Positions 1-6,904 of a stretch of 31,758 nt of DNA are shown one piece after another. The translations under genes were made by a program, and so were the position numbers. The stretch covers positions 1 through 31,758 of the forward strand of contig CAKNIU010000011.1 in NCBI GenBank assembly GCA_930980675.1, written 5' to 3'. The stretch is from an uncultured Clostridium sp. (GTDB lineage: Bacteria; Bacillota_A; Clostridia; TANB77; CAG-508). The notes under the pieces were generated by a model. It did no database searches. It was not told the DNA's origin and saw only the letters and a list, made by a program, of their open reading frames with translations. Each line of letters opens with the position of its first letter. The first letter of the stretch is position 1.

Positions 1-176
1 TAACAGTTATAAAAAATGGTCGATTAGACTATGTACCACTTGAGGAAGTTGTAGGCGAAAACAAAAAACTTGGCGCAGTTGAGGGTGGCACAAAAGAAAG
101 CAATGTTAGGTTAGTAACGAAGGATTGCGAACTTATAAAAACAGCAAGAGATATTGGAATTAGTTTGGGAGATTAA
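1..176 (+). CDS. 6-phosphofructokinase, C-terminal end (partial)
   Basis: The reading frame entering from the left edge codes for 57 residues and ends at TAA 174-176. Its tail, YVPLEEVVGENKKLGAVEGG and then RDIGISLGD at the stop, matches the C-terminus typical of clostridial ATP/PPi-type phosphofructokinases (xxPLEEVAGK...AxxIGISFGD). The enzyme phosphorylates fructose 6-phosphate in cytosolic glycolysis; many members of this branch use pyrophosphate. The catalytic part lies outside the window, so the phosphate donor cannot be read. The assignment rests only on the short C-terminal signature. Confidence 0.65.
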   Translation, partial: TVIKNGRLDYVPLEEVVGENKKLGAVEGGTKESNVRLVTKDCELIKTARDIGISLGD

Positions 177-220
177 AATTGCTAGTTGCACAAATACATT
201 AAAAATCGTAAGGATATATT

Positions 221-642
221 ATGAAACAAGTCGAAATTACAACTAGAGTGAAAGATTCTCTAGAAAATATTGATAAAATTCTTATAAATAAAAATTTTGA
301 AATAATTAGAAAAAGCCGAATAGAAGACGTTTATTTGAGCAATTTTAAAAATAGTCTAACGGATAATAATATTAACGATATTTTATCCAAGAGCATTTTA
401 GTTAGATACTTAAATGAGAATGGAAATATATATAAGAAAATTACATATAAGGATAGAAATACGTTAATAATGTTGAAAATTTAGGGTTACTATTAGAGTA
501 TGAAAATAAAAATGACTTTGATAATGCTACACAAGAGGTTATTGAAAATGAAAAAATAAATATGTTACAAGAAATACAAACTCTTGGAATTAACGTATCT
601 GATGAAACAGACATAAGAAAGGCATACGAATTGCTAAAATGA
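221..642 (+). pseudogene. CYTH-like domain gene, internal deletion and frameshift
   Basis: A start at 221 opens a frame beginning MKQVEITTRVKDSLENIDKI, which resembles CYTH/class IV adenylate cyclase-like proteins (an EIxxRV start, then a SILVRYL strand and KKITYK). The frame stops at 481-483 after only 87 residues. From about 457 another frame takes over and runs to TGA 640-642, reading NNVENLGLLLEYENKND and ending DIRKAYELLK, which looks like the C-terminal part of the same family. Roughly 60 residues expected between the two parts are missing. I infer an internal deletion that also changed frame, leaving a non-functional gene. A weak AAGGAT precedes the start. Confidence 0.6.
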
Positions 643-706
643 AGGCCTTGAGAATAATATATTAAAGATGCCTAAGATAATTGGGTTAATTAATTTAATA
701 AAATGA

Positions 707-734
707 TTGAAAATATAAGTGACTATGTTATAAA
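707..734 (+). promoter_or_regulatory. Putative sigma-A promoter of the ABC exporter operon
   Basis: TTGAAA at 707-712, a 16-base spacer and TATAAA at 729-734 with an upstream TG (extended -10). It lies about 30 bases before the first permease gene. In such AT-rich DNA chance matches are common. Confidence 0.4.
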
Positions 735-764
735 AAATTATAGATAAAATTTAAGGATAAAGAT

Positions 765-1664
765 ATGTTAAAATTAATAGAAAATGAACTAATAAAAATA
801 TTTAAGAGAAAAAACTTATATATTTTATTAGTAATAGGAGTATTAATAATAATCATATATAATTTATTTGAAAAATTTTCAAGTTATAATATTGATATAA
901 ATATGCAATATCAAAGAGCTTATAATAATGATAGAATGCTTCTTGAAAATTATGATGAATTGAATATTGATGATAGTTATGAAGAAATCGAAGAAAGAAT
1001 AAAATTGGAAGAATATGCGATAAATAATAAAATTCAATATAATATATTTTTAAATACCACAAATAAGAATGTTCAATTACCATCGGATGCAAGAATAATA
1101 TTGCTAAAATTATTTGATAATTTTGATATTATAATTATTTTTATTTTAATTTACTTATCTAGCACGATAGTTACTGAAGAATATAGAGTTGGCACAATAA
1201 AGCATCTATTGGCAAAACCACATTCAAGAACTCAAATTTTGTTTTCAAAAATAATTACAAATATTTTTATTATCGCCATTGTTATAGGTTTTATAACTTT
1301 ATTTCAATATCTATTAGGAGGTTTATTGTTTGGATTTGATAGTTATAATTTAGATGCTATTATATATAATAGTTCAGATAAAACAATAGAAACGATAGAA
1401 CTTACAAAATATATGATTAAATTAATTACTGCAAAAATACCTTTATATATTGTCCTATCTTTAATTAGTCTAACGTTTGGAATTATAACTAATAATATAG
1501 CTTTAGATATTTTAGTTTCATTAGGAATCTACATCATATTAAAAAGTTATGATGTAAGTAAATATTTATATAGTTATTTGATAATTATTTATTGTATAAC
1601 AATAATAATTTTGTTATTATTGTTAACTGTTACATTTAATAAAAAAGATATTAAAAATTTATAA
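765..1664 (+). CDS. ABC-2 type transporter permease (short paralogue)
   Basis: A 299-residue membrane protein with one transmembrane segment near residues 18-35, a polar outside loop, and five or so hydrophobic segments from about residue 118 to the end, the usual layout of ABC-2 permeases. It begins MLKLIENELIKIFKRKN, almost the same as the larger permease two genes downstream. The block STIVTEEYRVGTIKHLLAKP is also shared, so the two are paralogues. AAGGATAAAG precedes the ATG. The gene lies 12 bases before the ATPase gene in one operon. The substrate is unknown; similar exporters move peptides, antibiotics or lipids. Confidence 0.85.
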   Translation: MLKLIENELIKIFKRKNLYILLVIGVLIIIIYNLFEKFSSYNIDINMQYQRAYNNDRMLLENYDELNIDDSYEEIEERIKLEEYAINNKIQYNIFLNTTNKNVQLPSDARIILLKLFDNFDIIIIFILIYLSSTIVTEEYRVGTIKHLLAKPHSRTQILFSKIITNIFIIAIVIGFITLFQYLLGGLLFGFDSYNLDAIIYNSSDKTIETIELTKYMIKLITAKIPLYIVLSLISLTFGIITNNIALDILVSLGIYIILKSYDVSKYLYSYLIIIYCITIIILLLLLTVTFNKKDIKNL

Positions 1665-1676
1665 TAGAGAGGTCTT

Positions 1677-2399
1677 ATGGAAACTTTAAAATGTATTAAA
1701 TTAGAAAAAAAGGTAAAAGATAAAATACTTGTTCAAGATATATCTTTTTCAGTTAATCAAGGAGAAGTAGTCGGATTAGTAGGACCTAATGGAGCAGGTA
1801 AAACTACCATAATAAAATTAATACTTGGATTAGTAAAAATAACTAAAGGAAATGTTTATATAAATGGGTTGGATATAGAAAAAAATTTTGTAAAAGCAAT
1901 AGAAAAAGTTGGAGCCATAGTTGAAAATCCTGATTTATATATGTATTTGTCAGGATATGATAATTTGAAAATAACAGCAAATAACTACAAGAATATTTCG
2001 AAAGAAAGAATTAATGAAGTCATTAAAATAGTAGGTTTAGAAAACAGAATAAAAGATAAAGTTTCCACTTATTCACTAGGAATGAGACAAAGATTAGGTA
2101 TAGCAGAAGCAATAATTAATAACCCGCAATTACTTATATTAGATGAGCCAACAAATGGTTTAGATGTCGAAGGAATAATTGAAATCAGAAATTTGATTAA
2201 AGAGTTATCAAAGAAAGGCATTGCAATATTAGTTTCAAGTCACAATTTATCTGAAATAGGTAATATATGTAGTAGAATAATTGCAGTGAAAAACGGAAAA
2301 ATTGTAGAAGATAGTGATATTGATAATTTTACAGATGGAGGTAGATTATCTTTAGAAGATGCCTTTATAAAAAAAGTAGGTGAAAATAAAATTGATTAA
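1677..2399 (+). CDS. ABC transporter ATP-binding protein
   Basis: A 240-residue cytosolic ATPase energising the flanking permeases. It has Walker A GPNGAGKTT at residues 36-44, the signature SLGMRQR near 135, Walker B LLILDEP near 150, and the switch histidine in SSHNLSEI near 185. Length and motifs fit the BcrA/CcmA-like group of exporter ATPases that pair with ABC-2 permeases. The RBS AGAGAGG lies before the ATG. The last codons overlap the start of the next permease, implying translational coupling. Confidence 0.92.
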   Translation: METLKCIKLEKKVKDKILVQDISFSVNQGEVVGLVGPNGAGKTTIIKLILGLVKITKGNVYINGLDIEKNFVKAIEKVGAIVENPDLYMYLSGYDNLKITANNYKNISKERINEVIKIVGLENRIKDKVSTYSLGMRQRLGIAEAIINNPQLLILDEPTNGLDVEGIIEIRNLIKELSKKGIAILVSSHNLSEIGNICSRIIAVKNGKIVEDSDIDNFTDGGRLSLEDAFIKKVGENKID

Positions 2400-3879
2400 G
2401 CTAATACAAAATGAACTAATAAAAATATTTAAAAGGAAAAGTATATATTTTTTATTTTTAATTTCTATTATTGCCGTTATAATATACAATTATAAAAATC
2501 CTGACCAAAACCCTGTTCTTGGATTTGATAATAATACAAGTGATTATAATATAGAAGCTATAGAAAATACTTTGGATAAAATTCCAAATAACACAGAACA
2601 TTATATTATGCAAAAAGTTTCGATAGAATTATATAAGGTATATAATTCCTTTGAAGAAGGCTCTTGGCAAAGATATGCATTAAAAGAAGAAACAACTGAA
2701 ATGGTAATAAATGATGTTAATACAAATTATAACTTAGATATAGAGAAATATTTAGAAAATATAATTAAGCACGAATTAAACTCTAGATATGAAATTAGTG
2801 AGGAAACATATAACATATCCAAGACCAAATATAATGAATATTTACAAGCCTTAAATTCAAATGATTGGAAAGAATTTGTAAGATTAAAAATTCGCAATTT
2901 AAAAGAACTAAAAGATGTATCTCAAGACGAATTAAATATAGAAATAGAATATTATAATTTACGATTAGAAAATAATATAAACTTTGGTTACAATATTCTA
3001 AATCAATATTTACGTAATTATAAAAGTAATTGTTACGGAATATTAACAATGAGAACTTACGAAAATGAATCACAGGCATTTATAAATGAAAATATTAATA
3101 GATATAAAGCAAATATGAGTTTATGCAAATATGCCATAGAAAATAATATAAATTATGATATATCAAATAATGATAATTTAATAACAGATAATAAAATAGA
3201 TGCAAGGATTTCTTTTATAAGAACTTTTGAACATTTTGATATAATAATGGTAATAATTATGATTTATATTTCTACAACAATTGTTACTGAAGAGACAAAT
3301 AAAGGAACAATAAAAGGTTTATTAACTAAACCACATAAAAGAAGTACAATATTACTTTCAAAAATATTGGCTTGTATTATAACAACGATAATTGCAATGG
3401 TGATTGTTTTAATTACACAATTTATTGTTGGCGGAGTTATATTTGGATTTGATAGTTACAAATTAGATTATATAGGATATAATTTTAATAATGAACAAGT
3501 ATTTACAATGAATTTATTTATTTATAATATACTTGTTGGAATAAGCAAATTGCCAATGTATATAATAATGATTTTGTTTTGTATATTTATTGGAGTTGTA
3601 AGTAATCATACATCAATGTCAATGATAGTGACATTAATTATATTTTTAATATCAGATACCGTGCTAAAAGAATGGTCAAAAGTTGAAACTTTTTCTCTAA
3701 TAACAAGATATTTTATAACTAATAATTGGGATTTTAGTATATATTTATTTGGTGGTATATCTAATATTAGTGGAGTGACTCTGATTAGTTCGATATTTAT
3801 TTATATTGTATATATGATAATATTACTAGCATTGTCTATTTATAAGTTCAAGAAAAAAGAAATTAATAATGTTCCATAA
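2392..3879 (+). CDS. ABC-2 type transporter permease (long paralogue)
   Basis: I choose TTG 2392 over GTG 2380 because it aligns the protein start, (M)IKLIQNELIKIFKRKS, with the shorter permease and places AGGTGA (2378-2383) at normal spacing. The product has 495 residues. After the first membrane segment it has a long polar region of about 230 residues that the shorter paralogue lacks, probably outside the membrane and rich in charged helices. The shared core follows, with STTIVTEETNKGTIKGLLTKP, and about five membrane segments. The pair plus one ATPase suggests a heterodimeric exporter. The extra region could sense or bind the cargo (inference). Confidence 0.85.
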   Translation: MIKLIQNELIKIFKRKSIYFLFLISIIAVIIYNYKNPDQNPVLGFDNNTSDYNIEAIENTLDKIPNNTEHYIMQKVSIELYKVYNSFEEGSWQRYALKEETTEMVINDVNTNYNLDIEKYLENIIKHELNSRYEISEETYNISKTKYNEYLQALNSNDWKEFVRLKIRNLKELKDVSQDELNIEIEYYNLRLENNINFGYNILNQYLRNYKSNCYGILTMRTYENESQAFINENINRYKANMSLCKYAIENNINYDISNNDNLITDNKIDARISFIRTFEHFDIIMVIIMIYISTTIVTEETNKGTIKGLLTKPHKRSTILLSKILACIITTIIAMVIVLITQFIVGGVIFGFDSYKLDYIGYNFNNEQVFTMNLFIYNILVGISKLPMYIIMILFCIFIGVVSNHTSMSMIVTLIIFLISDTVLKEWSKVETFSLITRYFITNNWDFSIYLFGGISNISGVTLISSIFIYIVYMIILLALSIYKFKKKEINNVP

Positions 3880-3985
3880 TATCCATAAAATAGAATTAAA
3901 GAAAAGTGACACAAAATTTTTCAAGATATATTATATGCTTTATTAAAAATTCTAAATTTTGTTAATATTTATGTTAATATAGTTC

Positions 3986-4014
3986 TTGACGATTTTAAAT
4001 AATCATGCTACAAT
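3986..4014 (+). promoter_or_regulatory. Strong sigma-A promoter before a structured leader
   Basis: TTGACG at 3986-3991, a 17-base spacer and TACAAT at 4009-4014. Transcription would start near 4021, just before the folded leader at 4033-4140. The 313-base gap between the permease and the next gene holds this promoter and that leader. Confidence 0.75.
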
Positions 4015-4032
4015 AAATAATATATTTAAGAG

Positions 4033-4140
4033 TTTACCTAGAGCATAGCTCGAGCGGTAAAGAGTAGCAAAAGCTACTTACACTGTAAGATGAGAAAAAG
4101 TCTTACTAAGGAGTCTTAAAGATTTCTTAGTAAGACTTTT
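4033..4140 (+). ncRNA. Structured leader with terminator and competing hairpin (unclassified riboswitch or attenuator candidate)
   Basis: TTTACC 4033-4038 pairs with GGTAAA 4056-4061 and encloses the hairpin GAGC/GCTC (4041-4044, 4048-4051). AGTAGC 4063-4068 pairs with GCTACT 4073-4078 around an AAAA loop. A perfect 15-bp stem, 4096-4110 with 4126-4140, ends in four T and looks like an intrinsic terminator. GTAAGA 4085-4090 can instead pair with TCTTAC 4101-4106, inside the terminator's left arm, giving a possible antiterminator. An ATG at 4090 opens a nine-codon frame (MRKSLTKES) across the terminator arm, but without a clear RBS. It does not match T-box, SAM, purine, fluoride, preQ1 or THF patterns that I know. 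Confidence 0.55.
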
Positions 4141-4192
4141 ATTTCATATATGGTAAAGTCTATTATTAAAATTATTAACGGAGGTGAAAGCA

Positions 4193-4753
4193 ATGAAACT
4201 AGTCTTAATATTTGGACCGCAAGCAGTTGGAAAAATGACAGTAGGTCAAGAATTAGCTAAAATAACTGGGCTAAAACTATTTCATAATCATATGACAATA
4301 GATTTAGTTTCAAACTTTTTTTCATATAATTCGCCAGAAGGAAGATACTTAGTAAATACATATAGAATGGAAATGTTTGAGACTGTTGCTAAAAGCAATT
4401 TAGAAGGATTAATATTTACATTTCAATGGTGCTTTGAAGATATTTTAGATTGGGAACAAACAGAAAAAGTATCAAATATTTTCAAAGAGCAAGGCGGAGA
4501 AGTGTACTATGTAGAACTAGAGGCAGATTTAAACGAAAGGCTAAGAAGAAATGAAACTAGTAATAGACTTGAAAATAAACCGACAAAAAGAAATGTTGAG
4601 CAAAGTAAAGAATTTTTACTTAGAGCTGAGAAAAAGCATAGATGCAATTCATATCCGGGGGAAATTCAAGAAAAGAATTATATAAGAATAAATAATAACA
4701 ATATACCTGCAAATGAAGTCGCCAAAATGATAAAAGAAAAATTTGATTTATAA
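4193..4753 (+). CDS. P-loop kinase-like protein (AAA/shikimate-kinase-like)
   Basis: I start at ATG 4193, eight bases after GGAGGTGA (4180-4187), rather than at the GTG inside that RBS. The 186-residue protein begins MKLVLIFGPQAVGKMTVGQE, with a Walker A of the form GPQAVGKMT in which M replaces the common S/T. Small nucleoside or shikimate kinases start in this way. A lid-like stretch rich in Arg follows (ERLRRNETSNRLENKPTKRN). The protein is cytosolic. The family is usually annotated only as AAA family ATPase and its substrate is unknown. It is probably the gene controlled by the terminator-bearing leader upstream. Confidence 0.7.
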   Translation: MKLVLIFGPQAVGKMTVGQELAKITGLKLFHNHMTIDLVSNFFSYNSPEGRYLVNTYRMEMFETVAKSNLEGLIFTFQWCFEDILDWEQTEKVSNIFKEQGGEVYYVELEADLNERLRRNETSNRLENKPTKRNVEQSKEFLLRAEKKHRCNSYPGEIQEKNYIRINNNNIPANEVAKMIKEKFDL

Positions 4754-4835
4754 AGATTGCATTTGAATTGAATTAAATTGTATTAATAAGTAATAGTAAA
4801 CAAAATATAAAAAGATATTTAAAGGAGGACTAAAA

Positions 4836-5402
4836 ATGGAGTATTTTAAAAAGTTAGTAGGTGAAAGAATATATTTATCACCTAAGAGTGGTTCAGATGA
4901 AGAGATAAGAAAATTTACAGAATGGTTAAATGATTTTGAAACAACAGATTACCTAGGTAGAAGTTCGCAACTTCTAAGCCAAAAAGCTGAAAAAGAATAT
5001 TTAGATAGTCATTATAAGGATGAAGCAAACTTTGCGATAGTTACACTAGATGAAAATAAACTAATAGGCTCAATCTCATTAGAGAAAATTAATTATATTG
5101 ATAGAAATGCTATGTTAGGGATATTCATAGGAGATAAAGATTATAGAAGCCAAGGATATGGAACGGAAGCTATAAGATTAATACTTGATTATGGCTTTAA
5201 CTATTTGAATTTAAACAGTATTGCTTTGCACGTGATGTCATTTAATGAAAGAGCAATGAAATGCTATAAGAAATGTGGCTTCAAAGAATATGGAAGAAGA
5301 AGGCAGTGTGTATTTATTGACGGAAAATATTATGATAAAGTAGGAATGGATATTTTAGCAGAAGAATTTAAGGAGAGCTATATTAGAAATAAGAATATTT
5401 AG
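4836..5402 (+). CDS. GNAT N-acetyltransferase (RimJ/RimL type)
   Basis: An 188-residue cytosolic acetyl-CoA-dependent acetyltransferase. It starts MEYFKKLVGERIYLSPKS, as in RimJ/RimL-like proteins. The acetyl-CoA loop is seen as GDKDYRSQGYGTEA, and NERAMKCYKKCGFKEYGRRR gives the C-terminal strand-helix motif. AAAGGAGG lies eight bases before the ATG. Members acetylate ribosomal proteins, spermidine, amino acids or drugs; the target here cannot be told. It is followed by a terminator, closing the cassette with the kinase-like gene. Confidence 0.85.
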   Translation: MEYFKKLVGERIYLSPKSGSDEEIRKFTEWLNDFETTDYLGRSSQLLSQKAEKEYLDSHYKDEANFAIVTLDENKLIGSISLEKINYIDRNAMLGIFIGDKDYRSQGYGTEAIRLILDYGFNYLNLNSIALHVMSFNERAMKCYKKCGFKEYGRRRQCVFIDGKYYDKVGMDILAEEFKESYIRNKNI

Positions 5403-5426
5403 GCGAATTAATAGCTTTAATTAAGC

Positions 5427-5462
5427 AAAAACTCTAATAGATAAAACTATTGGAGTTTTTTT
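5427..5462 (+). terminator. Intrinsic terminator after the GNAT gene
   Basis: AAAACTCTAATAG pairs with CTATTGGAGTTTT across a short loop (one G-T pair) and runs into a T tract. Confidence 0.85.
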
Positions 5463-5474
5463 GAAGTTTACTAT

Positions 5475-5503
5475 TTTATACAAAATATTATTTATGATAT
5501 AAT
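5475..5503 (+). promoter_or_regulatory. Putative extended -10 promoter of the Nudix gene
   Basis: TGATATAAT (extended -10, hexamer 5498-5503) with TTTATA 17 bases upstream at 5475-5480. The gene starts 20 bases later and an upstream terminator isolates it. Confidence 0.5.
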
Positions 5504-5522
5504 AAGTTAGAGGTAAAAAATT

Positions 5523-5969
5523 ATGAGAGCACCATTTCAAACTTTAATAATTTTATATAGAATAGATAAAAAGGAAATTTTATATGGAATCTTTTTAAGA
5601 AAAAAAGAGAAGATATGGCAATTTGTTTCAGGTGGAGGAGAAGACAACGAAAATATATATCAAACAGCAATAAGGGAATTAAAAGAAGAGACTGGAATAC
5701 ATATCAAAAAGGATGAACTTATGAAACTAGATTCACAAACAACTATACCAGTTGCAAATATTACAGGAGAATTTACCTGGGGAGAAGATGTTTTCGTTGT
5801 TCCAGAGTATAGCTTTGCAATAAATATAGGTGATAGGCAAATAGAATTGTCTAATGAGCATGAAACTATGCAGTGGTGTAATTACGAAGAAGCAATGTCA
5901 AAATTAGAATATGATAGTAATAAAACTGCACTATGGGAATTAAATGAAAGATTAAAAAATTCATTGTAA
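5523..5969 (+). CDS. Nudix hydrolase
   Basis: A 148-residue cytosolic pyrophosphohydrolase. The Nudix box is complete: GGGEDNENIYQTAIRELKEE followed by TGI, fitting G-x5-E-x7-REUxEExGU, so the Mg-binding glutamates are present. The start MRAPFQTLIILYRI and the phrase WGEDVFVVPEYSFAI resemble Nudix proteins near the NudB/dATP pyrophosphohydrolase group, but the substrate cannot be assigned from sequence. AGAGG precedes the ATG. It is a single-gene unit between a terminator and the toxin-antitoxin promoter. Confidence 0.85.
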   Translation: MRAPFQTLIILYRIDKKEILYGIFLRKKEKIWQFVSGGGEDNENIYQTAIRELKEETGIHIKKDELMKLDSQTTIPVANITGEFTWGEDVFVVPEYSFAINIGDRQIELSNEHETMQWCNYEEAMSKLEYDSNKTALWELNERLKNSL

Positions 5970-6026
5970 AAGAAGAAATATAATGATAAAATAAGATATA
6001 TAGATAAACTCAAAATTGCATAAATA

Positions 6027-6055
6027 TTTACAACTTCTTCAAATTCGTGTATAAT
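6027..6055 (+). promoter_or_regulatory. Sigma-A promoter of the mntA-hepT(-argS) unit
   Basis: TTTACA at 6027-6032, a 17-base spacer and TATAAT at 6050-6055. The start site would be near 6062, giving a leader of about 20 bases before mntA. Confidence 0.6.
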
Positions 6056-6083
6056 ATAAAAAGTGATTATTTTAGGAGAAATT

Positions 6084-6491
6084 ATGGAAGAAATAAAAGA
6101 AATTTTAAACAAAATGGTAGAATATTTAAAAAATGAAATAAATCCATTTGCAATTATTTTATTTGGTAGTTATTCAAGAAATACACAAAATAAAGAGAGT
6201 GATATAGATATTGCCATAAAAGGCAACAATATTGACTTAAAAAAGATTTATGAACTAAAGCAAAAATTAGAAGATATATCACAAAAAGATGTTGATTTAG
6301 TTGATTTAGATGACATTTCTGATGTGTTTAGATATGAGATTTTAATGAATGGAATAAAATTATTTTGCCAAGATGATTATAAGTTTGATTTATATAAATT
6401 AGATATGTGTAGGGAATATTTAGAACTTAATGAGAGTAGACAAGATATAATTCAAAGAGTAAAGAATGGAGGTAGCATATATGGAAAATGA
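6084..6491 (+). CDS. mntA: MntA-type nucleotidyltransferase antitoxin
   Basis: I start at ATG 6084 behind TTTAGGAG, not at the upstream GTG 6063. The 135-residue protein has the minimal nucleotidyltransferase motif GS-x10-DxD: G28 S29, then D40 and D42 (GSYSRNTQNKESDID). In known type VII systems MntA inactivates the HepT toxin by adding AMP to a tyrosine of its RX4HXY motif. The next gene, overlapping by 11 bases, is a HEPN protein with exactly that motif, which supports the assignment. Autoregulation by the pair is possible but not seen directly. Confidence 0.85.
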   Translation: MEEIKEILNKMVEYLKNEINPFAIILFGSYSRNTQNKESDIDIAIKGNNIDLKKIYELKQKLEDISQKDVDLVDLDDISDVFRYEILMNGIKLFCQDDYKFDLYKLDMCREYLELNESRQDIIQRVKNGGSIYGK

Positions 6492-6903
6492 AGCTGTCAT
6501 ATTAAATAAATATGAAACAATAGAAAGATGTATAAAAAGGATAAACGAAGAATATCAAGACAATCCTGATAATCTTGAAGACTACAGAAAAGAAGACATG
6601 ATTGTTTTAAATTTACAAAGAGCATGTGAGGCAACAACAGATTTAGCAATGTATGTTGTTTCAACAAGAAAGCTTGGCTTACCTCAAACTAAAAAAGATG
6701 CTTTTCAAATACTAGAAAAAAATAAAATTATTAATAAAAAGATGAGCTTGAATTTACAAAATATGATTGGTTTTAGAAACATTGCAATACATGCATATAA
6801 GGAGCTAAACCATGATATTTTAATTGATGTTATAGAAAATCATTTATCAGATTTGGTAGACTTTGCAAGATTAATATTAAATTTAAAGAGAAATGAGGGT
6901 TAA
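6481..6903 (+). CDS. hepT: HepT-type HEPN ribonuclease toxin
   Basis: I start at ATG 6481, preceded by GGAGG at 6470-6474 inside the end of mntA. The 140-residue all-helical HEPN (DUF86-like) protein has the RX4HXY motif as R99-NIAI-H104-A-Y106 in RNIAIHAY. R and H are the RNase residues and Y is the expected AMPylation site. HEPN toxins cleave RNA in the cytosol. All three key residues are present, so it looks intact. Its stop lies one base before the argS start, an unusually tight link to an essential gene. Confidence 0.85.
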   Translation: MENEAVILNKYETIERCIKRINEEYQDNPDNLEDYRKEDMIVLNLQRACEATTDLAMYVVSTRKLGLPQTKKDAFQILEKNKIINKKMSLNLQNMIGFRNIAIHAYKELNHDILIDVIENHLSDLVDFARLILNLKRNEG

Positions 6904-6904
6904 C

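Noticed and set aside
4033..4140. T-box or tRNA-like identity of the leader
   Set aside because: No T-box TGGNACC sequence or specifier loop is seen and the stems do not form a cloverleaf.
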